Source: Symsagittifera roscoffensis
Taxonomy: Eukaryota > Xenacoelomorpha > Acoela > Convolutidae
Direction of reading: 5' to 3'
DNA: 64,000 bases
Assembly: GCF_963678635.1 (NCBI RefSeq)
Contig: NC_087071.1
Span: 40,629,797-40,693,796, forward strand
Below are positions 35,367 through 46,154 of the stretch, one piece after another; positions within the stretch are counted from its first letter, which is position 1, and every line of letters starts with the position of its first letter. The notes beneath the pieces are model-generated. The model searched no databases, was not told the origin of the DNA, and worked only from the letters and a program-made list of their open reading frames with translations. The position numbers and the translations under genes are program-made.

Positions 35367-36450
35367 GGAGACAATCACTGATTCAAATTAAGCATTGTGC
35401 TTTCTACAGGATCAAAATGTATCTAAATCATATTTGAAGCATACCTCGAGCTCTGTAAATAAGAATATTCATGACAGTCATAATTTCAAAAGTCAACACG
35501 GTAAAAATATTAACCAAGAACACTGAGAATTTGAAGCACTTAGAGTTTCAATCCTCTGTATGTAGATAAAATATTTTTTAAGGCAAAAACAACTGTAACT
35601 AGTGTGGTTTTTTTTTTGCAAAACAGAGTATTGGAGGCCTCTAAAACATATGAAACAAGCGCAAAAAGTGTACTTTTTTGGAGCTCATGATCCAGCTTCA
35701 GAATAAATTGATTTTCTCGGTAAAAACGAAGAAAGTTTTTTATTACATTATGAGCAGGCCAAAACTTTTTAAAACGCATATATTGTCAAGGTTGCACACC
35801 TTTTATCTCTTTTTGTCATATCTTCTTATAATATCTACACTAGCGCTAAACTTCTGTATTATAATGTGATATACTATAAATCATTACGAGGCGAAACTGT
35901 GCATTCTCTGCATTGTAAGCGGAATGCGCAACAGGCCAAAATCAGATTTGTCGTGGAACCCGCAACATTGCTACTTTTTTGATCTTTATGCTGTTTTGGA
36001 TTCCACAAAAAAATACCTTAATCATTGTACCTCTCAAAATCGCTCGATACGCTAGTTGTATTATATTTTGACCCTCAGAATTTTTATAAATATCTTGCAA
36101 TAGAAAACTAGGAAAAACAGTTTCACTAGTTCTTACAAAATTTTTATTACGTTTAGATTCTTTTTGATAAAACTCTCATTGTTTTTTTTTTCACTTTTTA
36201 AAAAAAAGTTTTGTGAATTATTCTTTATATTTTAAAGAGGAAATCGATGCTACTGATATGAATATTACATCGTGTTTTTAAGCAGTCTAATTCTGCAAAT
36301 TTAATTTTTTTGAATTACATAAACTTTTAAAATTTGAATCACATAGGTAAAATAATGTGAGCAACCCAATAATTACGCTAGTTGGTTTACGTTTTGACTC
36401 TCAATTTTTTTTTGATACCTTGTAAGTCGAAAACAAGGAAAAAACAAATT
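35367..36450. other. AT-rich intergenic DNA, no gene seen
   Basis: No supported feature. A CATTACGAGGCGAAACTGTGCA stretch near 35883 also occurs, slightly changed, near 11446, so a short dispersed repeat is likely. Confidence 0.5.
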
Positions 36451-36809
36451 CACTAGGATCTAGGAATTTCTCTAGAGTTGGGGGGGTCGGATTTTAAAAA
36501 AATTTTGAAAGTTTTATGTCTTTTTTTTAGGTCAGCCAAACTGATTTTCTAAGCTCTCCCAAATCACTATAAAATCCCTAATTTGAAAAAATTTTCTGCG
36601 CCGCAGTCAAATTTACGAAAAAACAAGCCAAAAAAACGCTCTAATTGCACTTTTTGAAAAATCTCGACCAAAAAAATTGCTCTTTTTGGCGAGCGTTCCC
36701 CCCACAAAATTAGTATAGATTGGCGTCAAAGGCGCCTTATGAAAATTTTTGAGGTCCATCACCAAAAATGGATATAAGAAAATAGTACAAAGATGGGAAC
36801 CTTTGGGTC

Positions 36810-37337
36810 CCCGTACCGAGAAAATTCTTTTTTTTCTGACCTGAAATACTTTGTATCTAATCTAAATTCTGGTCAGAAATTCTTTTTGAAATGTTTAAAT
36901 AATGCATGGATTTTCTTTGAATACTTTATTTCTAATCCTAATTCTGATCACAAATTAGCTAAACCTAGGCTATTTCTAGCTAGAAAAAAATCTCGTGGTG
37001 GGTCTCGAACCCCCTACCTTCTGATTGCTGGATATTGGCTCTATCAACTAGGCTACAGCCATTGCTACAGTTCCTTAGTTTTAGGAGAATAACAATGTTA
37101 TAACCAGTGTAAGTTTGCTTTGTATTCGCTACTGCTATTGTGTATACTCGAACTCGAAGTATGTTTATCTCGTTGCGGTTGAGCAGTGAACTGATTTCTG
37201 GTTATTTCTTTCCAGAAACTGTTTGTTTCTAAACAAGAAAAGAAATAGATCACTTATACACGGAAAATACGAGAAAACTACGCTAGATAATCTACATAGA
37301 ATTTCTATCTAGAAAAACAGCTTCCGTTGGGTACGGG
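36810..37337. mobile_element. Nested element with CCCGTACC inverted ends
   Basis: About 525 bp inserted into the MITE. The ends are CCCGTACCGAG on the left and GGGTACGGG on the right, so the terminal inverted repeat is short. The target duplication is 2-4 bp (TC or GGTC, depending on where the end is placed). Inside is a tRNA-like promoter region on the minus strand. Element class unknown. Confidence 0.7.
36994..37060 (-). repeat. tRNA-derived SINE-like head
   Basis: The minus strand reads TAGCCTAGTTGATAGAGC (A-box-like, 37038-37055) followed about 25 bp later by GGGGGTTCGAGACCC (B-box and T-arm-like, 37000-37014). Acceptor and anticodon stems do not pair well, so this is not called a functional tRNA gene. 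An internal Pol III promoter of a SINE or a decayed tRNA fits best. Confidence 0.6.
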
Positions 37338-37403
37338 TCGGCAGGGGGTCGAATCTTTGAGGGAAGGGGTAGGGGGAAGGGCCCCCGGCCCCAATTCGCT
37401 ACT

Positions 37404-38189
37404 GATCCTTACAGTATTTTGATTTTGGCTTTCTTAAGTGTTCTCGTTTACAAATGAATTTTTTTTTATCAAAAAAAAAATTATAAGTGGCTAGTTAGTG
37501 GTTTACTTGCAGTTTGCTTGATGTGTTTTTCAGCACTTGCGCGCAGATAATCCGTCTTTTAACAGTTGGGTTGTACTAATGTCTGCAAATTTGTGCAAAA
37601 ACCTCGAAACTGGTGTGCTACAAATTGTGTATATGAATATTTTAGGGGTTTAGTTCAGGGCTTCTAAGTTCAGGGCTCTTTAATTTCATTGCTTTCATGA
37701 AGTAATCAAATATTAGCAAAATTGAGAAAATGATAATTTTTTAGCGTCTTCGCTTCTGCATATAAAACTTTTCTTGCTTTGCTGAGCGTTAGTAATATGT
37801 CTGAATAACAAAAATTGTTTCTGTTATAAAAAATTTCTTGGGTTGCAAGCCTTTGAAAGGATGGCGTCTCAATCAATATAGATGTTTTTTATAATCTGTT
37901 ACGTATAACTGAGCTACCCAACTCTTAGATAGTTTTTTCAATCGTTTCTCAACTGAAAAGAAAGCTCAAGTAGAACTAACACTAAGAATAATCACTGATA
38001 ATTGGATCAAAAATTTTACATTAAGAAATAAATAGTGCTGTTTTGCAAAAAAATCTTTTGTTTTAAAAGAAATAGCTTGTATTTTGAAAGTATATTAGAG
38101 GTTTTTGAAAATTTTCAAATTTTTCTGTTCCGCGTAATGCAGTTTCTGGAATGCTCAAAAATAGTTAATTAATTGGTTGCACGCTTATT
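37404..38189. other. AT-rich intergenic DNA, no gene seen
   Basis: No supported feature. Confidence 0.5.
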
Positions 38190-38423
38190 ATGCAAAAGTT
38201 CCAAGACAAATCAATTGAACAGAGTTCCCTTAAAAAAAGCGTCAAGGAGGTTGCGATTCAAGAGCTGCAGTCAACGCGGAGCGAAATGTTAATTAGACGG
38301 AGATACACTTTCATGACGCAGAAGACTAGAGATTCAGCAGGTACCAGTTTTGTGAAAGGTGCTCCTCGGCAATTTAAAAACAAATCCGCCGAGGACTATG
38401 AAACTTTGTATGACAAACTTTGA
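38190..38423 (+). CDS. Short candidate coding ORF, function unknown
   Basis: Open frame of 77 codons from ATG to TGA. I do not recognise it. The composition (Lys, Glu, Gln, Arg, Ser, Thr with few Phe runs) and use of codons such as CTG, CAG, GCG and GAG differ from the Phe/Leu/Ile-rich chance frames around it. It contains VKEVAIQELQSTRSEMLIR, probably helical, and a basic tail with KGAPRQFKNKSAEDYETL. No signal peptide or membrane segment. There is no TATA box, clear splice acceptor or nearby polyadenylation signal, so it may be one exon, a processed-pseudogene fragment or chance. It lies 850 bp before the secreted-protein gene, with nothing linking them. Confidence 0.3.
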   Translation: MQKFQDKSIEQSSLKKSVKEVAIQELQSTRSEMLIRRRYTFMTQKTRDSAGTSFVKGAPRQFKNKSAEDYETLYDKL

Positions 38424-39204
38424 CCTATCTCGGTTTGAATTTACTCGATGAATACTATTCACGGTTCATAGCAGGATGTATCAAGTTCCAGTTTTCATAC
38501 CCGCCCCTTTTTTGCAAATTGGATGGAATTCTGGATGAAAGTGAAAAAAATGAGTTTGTTTTTATACATAACACTAACCATTTTTGCTCTAAAATCAGCT
38601 CTGTTTAATATTCTGAAAGTTCATTTGGATTAAGAAACCGGATTCATGGTCGCTGCTGAAATTTACTTGTCCAACTTCGCAATTATTGGTTGTTACATTC
38701 CTTTTTTGTGATGCCATTTCGAAAACTTGAAAAATTGGAGCTGACAACTGTAGTAAAAATGAATATATAAAAAGATAGCTGGTTATTTGATATAAAAGCA
38801 TTGCTTTAGGTTATTTGCATTTTTAATTAGTTCTAGTCAGTTTTGAACCATTGCTTGACCACAAAAACCATCAAAAATGCGAATCATCTTTTTTTAGGAT
38901 ATCTCCTGAACTCTTTTAAATGACTGAATAGATTTAAAACTATTCCTCTACGAATGGGGAACCCATTCAAAAGAAAACCACAGCTTCGCACAATGCATAT
39001 GGTCGAAGGTTTACTTAGTCGTTGAGTTTGAAGCGTAGTGATCTTTGAAGCGAAAATATGTTCACTTGGTCCATATTTGAATTAATGATGCAAAACGATA
39101 TTAATAAACAAAAATTCAATGCACAAGTTTGATCAATTTTGAATTGAAGTTTGATCAGTATATTTAAAGTTTTGTTTTCGGACAATACGATTTGATAGCT
39201 CGAC
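38424..39204. other. Intergenic DNA upstream of the secreted-protein gene
   Basis: No gene seen. Its last part should carry the promoter of the gene at 39271. Confidence 0.5.
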
Positions 39205-39212
39205 TATAAATA
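39205..39212 (+). promoter_or_regulatory. TATA box of the secreted-protein gene
   Basis: TATAAATA in the context CGACTATAAATACTTTGG, 66 bp before the ATG. Transcription would start about 25-30 bp downstream, near 39235-39242, leaving a 5' leader of about 30 bases. The match and the short distance to a long ORF support it. Confidence 0.7.
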
Positions 39213-39270
39213 CTTTGGTTGAAAACAGTTGAACCTTTAGGACTTTGACTTTTGTACCACTCAGAAATTA

Positions 39271-40026
39271 ATGAATTTTCTTCTAACATCAGTGTTTTTT
39301 ACAGTTTTTATCGCTGAAAATGAATCTGATTATGTTTTCTATCCAACAAATGGCACTACATGGTCGTCAGTTACGTTTGATATTCCAGTGAAAACAGCTG
39401 AAATCAATTTTTGGCCCATTTGCAGGAAAAAAAGTAAATTTTACTGCCTATCCGATTTCAGGAGTGACAAAGATGGTGTCAATCCAACTATCGATTTTCA
39501 ACGTTTTAATAATTTTGTGGATCGTGATATTTACCACAAAATATTAGTGTTCAAAGATAACGCAAAACTAGCTTCTGATGAAGCTTTCGAGCAAATGTAT
39601 CGTCGACACAATTTTTTCGTAATGTTTAAAGGTTGTTGTCTTGGCCAGTTTTACAGTTACCATGAACATGGACTACAAAGTTTGAAAATCACACCACAAG
39701 AATATTTTTCTAACTTGACTGATTATTCTGAAGAAAACAAAAAACTGAACCTAATCTGGTCATACTATCTGGAAGATTGTGGCGTTAACATTATTACTAA
39801 GCTAGGATTCGGCAAAGGTCAATTGAAAAGACACCATCATAGAAGAGAACTCATTTTTCATAGTGTTGACGCACCTTACCATCTCAAAATTGGCAAGACA
39901 TGGAGTCCCGCTATCCCATATGAAAATCCTGAAACTTTTTTGACTTTTAAATGGTTCAAAAACAAAGTTATGTGCAGAGATCAGCCTTGGATCTGCGGGA
40001 AAAAATGGTGGAAACCCTGGAACTGA
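39271..40026 (+). CDS. Secreted protein of unknown family, intronless
   Basis: Uninterrupted frame of 251 codons, by far the longest in the window. The N-terminus has a short hydrophobic stretch (residues 3-15, FLLTSVFFTVFIA) with probable signal cleavage before ENES, so the protein should enter the secretory pathway. The remainder has no membrane segment, seven Cys (one adjacent pair in KGCCLGQ), possible N-glycosylation sites (NES, NGT, NLT), a basic-His patch (KRHHHRRE) that could be a processing site, and an aromatic C-terminus (WICGKKWWKPWN). Seven Cys would allow three disulfides and one free Cys. I do not recognise a family. A TATA box lies 66 bp upstream and AATAAA 124 bp after the stop, so the transcription unit looks complete. 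The start is the first ATG after the TATA box. It could be a retrogene or a lineage-specific effector-like gene; function is unknown. Confidence 0.82.
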   Translation: MNFLLTSVFFTVFIAENESDYVFYPTNGTTWSSVTFDIPVKTAEINFWPICRKKSKFYCLSDFRSDKDGVNPTIDFQRFNNFVDRDIYHKILVFKDNAKLASDEAFEQMYRRHNFFVMFKGCCLGQFYSYHEHGLQSLKITPQEYFSNLTDYSEENKKLNLIWSYYLEDCGVNIITKLGFGKGQLKRHHHRRELIFHSVDAPYHLKIGKTWSPAIPYENPETFLTFKWFKNKVMCRDQPWICGKKWWKPWN

Positions 40027-40149
40027 ATCACAATCGGTTATAAACTCTAAGAACAATGCCTGTAAAGAAGAGACGTCATTTTTTCTGTGAATTGATATGC
40101 AAATTGTAGCCTCATAATACATTCATCCTTTAAATTTTCTGACAATTTG

Positions 40150-40155
40150 AATAAA
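40150..40155 (+). terminator. Polyadenylation signal AATAAA
   Basis: Canonical AATAAA 124 bp past the stop codon at 40026, followed by a T-rich stretch with TTTTTGTT near 40173. It fits as the 3' end signal of the secreted-protein gene. Confidence 0.7.
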
Positions 40156-40769
40156 ATGTACAATTCTGGCTTCAATTTTTGTTAATTAATTCGGCGACAT
40201 GTGGATTCATTTGAGTTTTGAATTAGAAAAAATTGATTTGAAAAATTCATTATGTAAGATGACATTCGTGTTACCTTTAAATTTGCGATAAAAATGAAAA
40301 TCTCGAAAAACCTATTTTGATTTGAGGATTCTATAAGATGTTGATCAGGTAATATTTTTACAATTGATTTAAGTTTTTCTCATTTATCCAACTTTTATTT
40401 TGGTTACTAGTCGCACTATTTTTTGTCGCTGTTTTTTCTAGTGTCTTATTTCAATTTAAAACTGTTTTAGGCTATTTAAAAACAAATCGATTCAGTTGAC
40501 ATTTTCATTCAAGGCACAACTGAGTTTTTAAAAACCATGTTTATAGAAAACAAACTACAGTTTTGGAGTACCTTAAAACTTAAGGTCCCATTTCATCTTC
40601 TTTCTTTCGACTAAGACAAAAGCTGAAAAAAAGTTCGGAATTTTTCTGACCACACTATGTCAATACATAGAAATTGGTTTCTTCTGTAGATTTATTATAA
40701 ATTTTTTCATTTTTAAAACATATGAAAAGGCCGGGAAGAATAAGCAGACACTAGTAAACCATGTACAAC

Positions 40770-41045
40770 CTCACCCCCTACATACCCCCACGTACCCCAC
40801 CCCCACGTACACTCCATCCACCATATACCCTCACCCCACCCCACATCCCCCTCCTTCCGCGCGGTTAAACCCAAACCACCCCCTCCCAATGGATCATAAT
40901 TGATTACATTGTCATCATACGGTCAGTATCTATAAAATTATAAAATAATAGATTATAATCCATTAAAATGGATTATAATCCTAACACTTTTTTTGCCAAT
41001 TTAATCCATTATAATCGATAATAATCGATTATAATGGATTTTTTC
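40770..41045. repeat. C-rich tract plus AATCGATT repeat, short copy
   Basis: CCCCACGTACCCCACC-type C-rich tandem (40770-40885) followed by ATGGATTATAATCC / AATCGATTATAATGG units (40890-41045). Same composite as 9412-10215, in shorter form. Confidence 0.8.
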
Positions 41046-41204
41046 GTGATTTTTTCGAGAGGTTATTTGTGAAATTACAACTTTTATCAAATTTATCTCA
41101 TTTCCTGTTTAGTGCAGTTGTTATGTAATACGTTTCATAAAACGTTACAATTCACGTTAAAAGATTTATATTTTTTTATGCATTGTGGCTTGAATCATTT
41201 TTAA

Positions 41205-41860
41205 TTTACCCTCCCCACGTTCCTCCACTCAGTTTAGTTTACCCCCCCCCCTTTTACACAGCCCACCCCCCACAGTTTACTCCCCACCTGTATATTTTAC
41301 CCCTCCCCCTGCTTACTTTACCCCCCCCCCCCCGGTTTACAATGCCAGTTAAGCACAAGTGCCATTCGCCCCTGTACCCCCCTCTTTTTATTGGTAGACT
41401 TTAGGGGAGGGAGTGGGTTTAACCTCCCCCCACGGTTTAACCCCCCTCTTTATTTGGGGGAAGTTATAAATTTCTTGAGGTGTGACGCTAGACATGGCAT
41501 TTAGTAAAAGACATGGCATATTTTTTGCAAATTTCCTGCAAAACTTGCCGAAATTCTGCAAAAATAATCAAATTTAGCTCAAAAAATATAATGTATTTTA
41601 ATCGATTTTAATGGATTAAAATGGATTTTTAATGTACAAATAATCGATTATACTGGATTAACTTGGCAAAAATAATCGATTTCAGTGCCAAAAATAATGG
41701 ATTTTAATCGATTATAATGGATTATAATGGACTTTTTTTTCAAAAATAATCGATTTTAATAGCAATATAATCGATTTCGTGGTCTGAAATGTACATCTGT
41801 AATGGAACATAATGGCTAATTTTTGTCTCGAGAATCCATTAGAATCCAGAAACATCCCTA
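41205..41860. repeat. C-rich tract plus AATCGATT repeat, full copy
   Basis: TTTACCCCCCC units (41205-41475), then GACATGGCATTTAGTAAAAG, then AATCGATTATAATGG units (41575-41765), then GGTCTGAAATGTACATCTGTAATGG. The order is the same as at 9412-10215, so the family has a fixed structure with a homopolymer-rich left part and a palindromic-unit right part. Confidence 0.88.
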
Positions 41861-42044
41861 TCGGGGGAGGTTACTGTATTACGGGTAAAAGTTGGGGGGT
41901 TGGCGAGGGAACTTTAGGTAACTTTTAGTAAATTTTCAATAACGCGAATGAAAATAGGAAAAAATGAAATTTAGCGGAGAACAAAATAACCAAATTAGGT
42001 TTAAAAAAATTATGAAAAAAAGAAAACAACTCACAAAAAGATGT

Positions 42045-42265
42045 AAAAAGGATTATAATCCATTATATCGATTAGCATGGATTATTTTTTTTTTCAAAAA
42101 ATTTTTTGAAAATAAGTTGAAAACAATCGATTATAATCTATTAAAATCGATTATATTGGGAATTTATTGCTTAAAATGTTCTCTTTATAATCATTTTTCA
42201 ATCGATTATAACCGATTATTTTGTTATTTTATAGTGACTGATAATGAAAATCCAGTATAATCGAC
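42045..42265. repeat. AATCGATTATAATCC repeat remnant
   Basis: A further cluster of GATTATAATCCATTAT, CGATTATAATC and TCGATTATAACCGATTAT units without the C-rich partner. Confidence 0.75.
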
Positions 42266-45240
42266 TATTATTCATGAAACTTCAGTGCTGTATATTCTGT
42301 CTGACCATACCGACCAAATATGGAGTTTTTAAAGCATTTTCAAAGAATACCTTTTTGCATGGAGTCGTATGATGAGCATTTTTGTTGTATTGAAGTCAAT
42401 CTAAGTAGTTAAAGGCTCTTTGAACTTTATTAGACACTAGTTTTTCATTTTCATTGTATTCAGAATCCAGAAGTTGGTCTGGGAAGCTTGCTATTCACTG
42501 AATTTAACAAAAGGCTTATATATATTTTTAAATCTTGATTGCTTCAGAAAACAAGGAAATATTTTTTTTAAAAACAAAGGTGGCCTTTTTCTGGCTCAAC
42601 CGTTGTGACAAAACTATTGAATAGTTTCAATTTTCAAAGTAAGAAATGATCAGTTTACTAAATCTTGCTGCACCAGAAAAATCAAAACAAGCTACAAGCT
42701 GTAAAACTTGTTAAACTGGATCTCTTACAGACTGGGATTCTATTAATAGTTTTTGGACAAAACTGAATAAAGCCCTTTTTGTATATCTTTAGCGAAAATG
42801 CAGAGCCGAACTAACTCGTGTGAGAGATAATGAGCGCAAATTATCAAAATACAGCAAACGATTGTTCACTTGGAACAATAGATTCCTTATCTGTGAAGTT
42901 TTCTCCAAAGACTATTTTTCTTATGACCATTGAAAATCGGGAGGTACTTTGTGTTTCGGTTTGTCTTTTAGGTTTTTCAGTGCTAATTCGGGACACCAGT
43001 TTATCAAAAAATGTCAGCAAAAAAAATTAACTGTTTTTTGTTTTTGTTGTCATTTTTCTAGAAAAATTGTCTTCCAATTCGTCTCATTTTTTTTACTTGA
43101 CTATCGTAAATGTTCAAGTTCTGACTTTTAGTTCTGTTTTTTTTTAAATCAGCGCGCAGAATAAGCGATTCTATTTAAAGTTTTCTTAGGACTATCACCG
43201 GAACATTCTGTGCTACTTGTACTGTAACCGGCTATCCTTGTTTTGATATGATAATCATTAACGAAATCAATCATCTATTTTACCAACAAAAAGCCTACTT
43301 TTGAATCTTTGAAAGGATTTTTAAAGAACCTTATTTATTTGAAGGTTGGTGTAAATCCGACTAAGACTACCAATTTGTTTTTTTTTTGAGAAAAAAAACA
43401 CAGGTGAAAGCGTCCTGAAGTCTACTGACGCTAAAATCCTGTTAGCGTCCTGAAGCCTCAATTCACGGAGCAAAAAAAAACAATCTTCATTTAAGAACGG
43501 TCATTAAAAATCATTTTAGATCTTGAAAATGTGTGTTGATTGGTAAGGTTGATAGTTAAAACTACGTTAGATTATACAGCTAGAGTATTCCAAAACAATC
43601 AAACAGGGTTCTTCATTATATCAATGAAACAATCAAGTGGCAGTTGTAAATGTTTGAACTCCCCATGTATTGTCCTATAATATAGTAATCCGGTCGCTCT
43701 TGCTATGTGCTAGGAATGGGTGTACAAACTACAGAGTAAGAGAATATTCGGAAAAAAGTTCATTGTTTTTACAAAAAACTTGTGTTTTTCTTCCTTGTTT
43801 ACCTATCAAAAATAGGGTGAGATTTGACATATTTTGTGTTTTTATTGACTTTTCTTAGAGCCTTACTAAAAACTGATGCTACAAAAAAATGATGCGTGTC
43901 TAAAAAGTTTTTGCATTGTATAAAAAATTGAATGCAAAAAATTATATTTTAAAAACCTACAGCATGCACATAATGAATTTTCTTCGAAATTCTCTAGAAA
44001 AGTTTTTTCAAGAAAAATACTGATTATGTTGCGTAAAATCCACACAATTTATCAGTTTTTTGTTTTTTTTATGACGAAAAAACGTTTTTTTGAAGTTTTT
44101 TTTTATTTTGTAAAGAGGTAGATTGATTATTTTTTACTTAAATTCTGTCCAATCGACTAATCTTAATGCAGTGTTCTCCTTCATCTTGGCTGAGAGCTGA
44201 TTTACTTCTTGCAAAAGAGTTTTTGTTAGTCAAGGGTTTTTCTCACACATATAAGATTCCATATGCTTGAACTTGAGCTCAGCAACCCAAGTGAAAATTA
44301 TCCATCTGTTTGATTGTTGGCTGATTTACATCTAAAAACAAAAAAACTGATTAAGATAGAAATTTAAGAAAAATTGCTACCATACTTTTAGAAATTGAAA
44401 CGACCAAACGCCATAAGCATGTATTATGTACGCGTCAAAAGTTGTTGAATATACTTTGATCTAGGTTGTAGAAGTTTATCGGTTTGATAACTAAGCAGCA
44501 TTCATTGTCTGTTCTCTTTGAAATTTAGGTCTGCAGAAAAACAAAATTGATATTTCAATTACAAAAACGATGATAAATTGATAACCTTAGTTTTTTAAGA
44601 ATCTAGAAAATCAGAATTAACAAACTTTTTTAGACATAGTGGCTGTTCCGATTAAGCCAAATTGAAAACTTGACAGTCTTTCTCCCAAAACTGTCATTCT
44701 CATTACTTGCTCCTACGCTTTCTCTACTAAGAATTGTTCAGCAATTGTTCAGCTACATCTCAAAGTGAATTTACGTAAAAAAAATAGAAGAAAATTGTTT
44801 GAAACCGGGTTTATAGTAAGAACCGGAAAATTTTTGTTATACTTTTTAGTTTTCATTGTTGTACAATTGGAACCACATTTTGAAGTTGTAAATATTGATA
44901 TAATTGCCCATCCATCCCGAATAATTCAAAACTTTCTCATACGAAACTGTTTATAATTGAATGGATTTTTCTGAAAAGATTCCGCAAAAACCAGTTTTTT
45001 AAAATGGCCATTCTTCTGTCTGAAACAAATATTTTCCCGTTTAAACTGGTTTTGTTGAAAAGGATTTATTTCGTCTTGATAATGTTTTTTGTAAAAAAAG
45101 CACTTTTACTTTCCGAGTCGCTTGCAAGTTAAAACGATTACGTTCAGATTAAAAATTAATTTCAGTAAATACCAAACTTTCAACAGTTTTTAGAATATTT
45201 TTTGATTTATCAGAGAATATGTAAAAATTGTGTCTAGTTC
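42266..45240. other. AT-rich intergenic DNA, no gene seen
   Basis: No gene supported. Chance open frames at 42830-43131, 43670-43858 and 44765-44956 lack motifs. A CGTCCTGAAG direct repeat occurs at about 43411 and 43446. Confidence 0.5.
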
Positions 45241-45260
45241 GAATTGGTTCAGTTTGAGTT

Positions 45261-45461
45261 TTGGTATTTGATAGTATTATTTTTTCAGAACAGAGGAGGA
45301 CGGATGAGGATTCAGATGAAGATTCAGATTCTCATTTGCCTTATATGAACAATCTACTACTTACCCTATTTTCCAACTGTGAAGTTTACTTTAATAGAAA
45401 AATGGTTTACATTGCCAATCTATTGTGTCCTCAAGAGAAACAAATATCGAAGGATCAATAA
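45261..45461 (+). pseudogene. Possible fragment of an F54H12.2-like protein
   Basis: The frame after a TTTTTTCAG acceptor-like site (45281-45289) encodes an acidic stretch (TDEDSDEDSDS) followed by PYMNNLLLTLFSNCEVYF and KMVYIANLLCPQ, ending with a stop about 175 bp later. The NNLL..LFSNCEVYFN..MVY layout resembles the opening of the uncharacterised F54H12.2-like family found in several invertebrates and linked by some to Polinton-like elements. That is recollection of a pattern, not an alignment. Only some 55 residues are present against several hundred expected, so it would be a fragment. It may equally be chance. Confidence 0.3.
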
Positions 45462-45469
45462 AAGTTTTG

Positions 45470-46150
45470 AAAACTGGGATTCTATCAAAAATAAATTGTA
45501 AAAAACCCCGTATCGAAATTGACTATTCGATTTTGACTAAGTTAAAACTGTCAAATCAGTCTCGCCGAGAATTACTCTTTTTCGACCTAAATTTATAAGA
45601 AATTGATCTGGTACTATGATTGTTCGCTTGCTTTTTTGGTTTTGAATTGGTTTTGAATTGGTATTGAATGTTTTTATGTACATCTTTTGCAAAATATTGC
45701 AAAATCCACCAGAAACTTCTCCAATCTCTGAAACGGCAATTTTAAATTTTCCCAAAAACGTGCGCAAAGGCACCAAAAAACTCTTCGTCGTTGTCTTGCA
45801 TGTCAACAGAAAAAAGTGGGAGAATTGCGGCGTTTTCAGAAGAAAATGATATAAGTTACTTGACATAAGTAAGAACTGGGCAAATGCAATGATTCAAAAA
45901 TTGTAAAAAAAAAACATTCTTTAGAATAAGCTCAGTGAGTCAGGAAAAAATGAGCGAAAGATATATGAAAGACACAATTTATCGGTGCAAATTGAGCTTT
46001 CAAAAGGTTTTTGATTGCTGTTGACTCAAAATTTCACCAAAAGAGGGATAAGAAGGTTATTTATTTCTGTGTTCAGTTTCAAATTCCTTTTTTTCTAAAC
46101 GTTCTACCGCAAAAAGAACTTTGTACAAAGTTTTTTTGTGACACAATTAT
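45470..46150. other. AT-rich intergenic DNA, no gene seen
   Basis: Open frames on both strands at 45537-45866 shadow one another and carry no motif. Confidence 0.5.
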
Positions 46151-46154
46151 GATT

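Larger units (their letters stand above)
36451..37403 (+). mobile_element. hAT-like MITE copy split by a nested insertion
   Basis: The left half (36451-36809) has the family features GGATCTAGGAATTTCTCTAG, CTGCGCCGCAG, AATTAGTATAGATTGGCG, AAAGGCGCC and CTTTGGGTC. The family sequence resumes at about 37336 with GGTCGGCAGGGGGTCGAATC. The junction falls inside the conserved CTTTGGGTCGGCAGGGG block, which makes the insertion unambiguous. The right end (CGCTACTG near 37403) differs from other copies. Confidence 0.82.

Noticed and set aside
36994-37060. Functional tRNA gene
   Set aside because: A-box and B-box-like words are present, but acceptor and anticodon stems do not pair, and it lies inside a nested mobile element.
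39802-40122. 106-codon minus-strand ORF
   Set aside because: Shadow of the secreted-protein gene on the plus strand.
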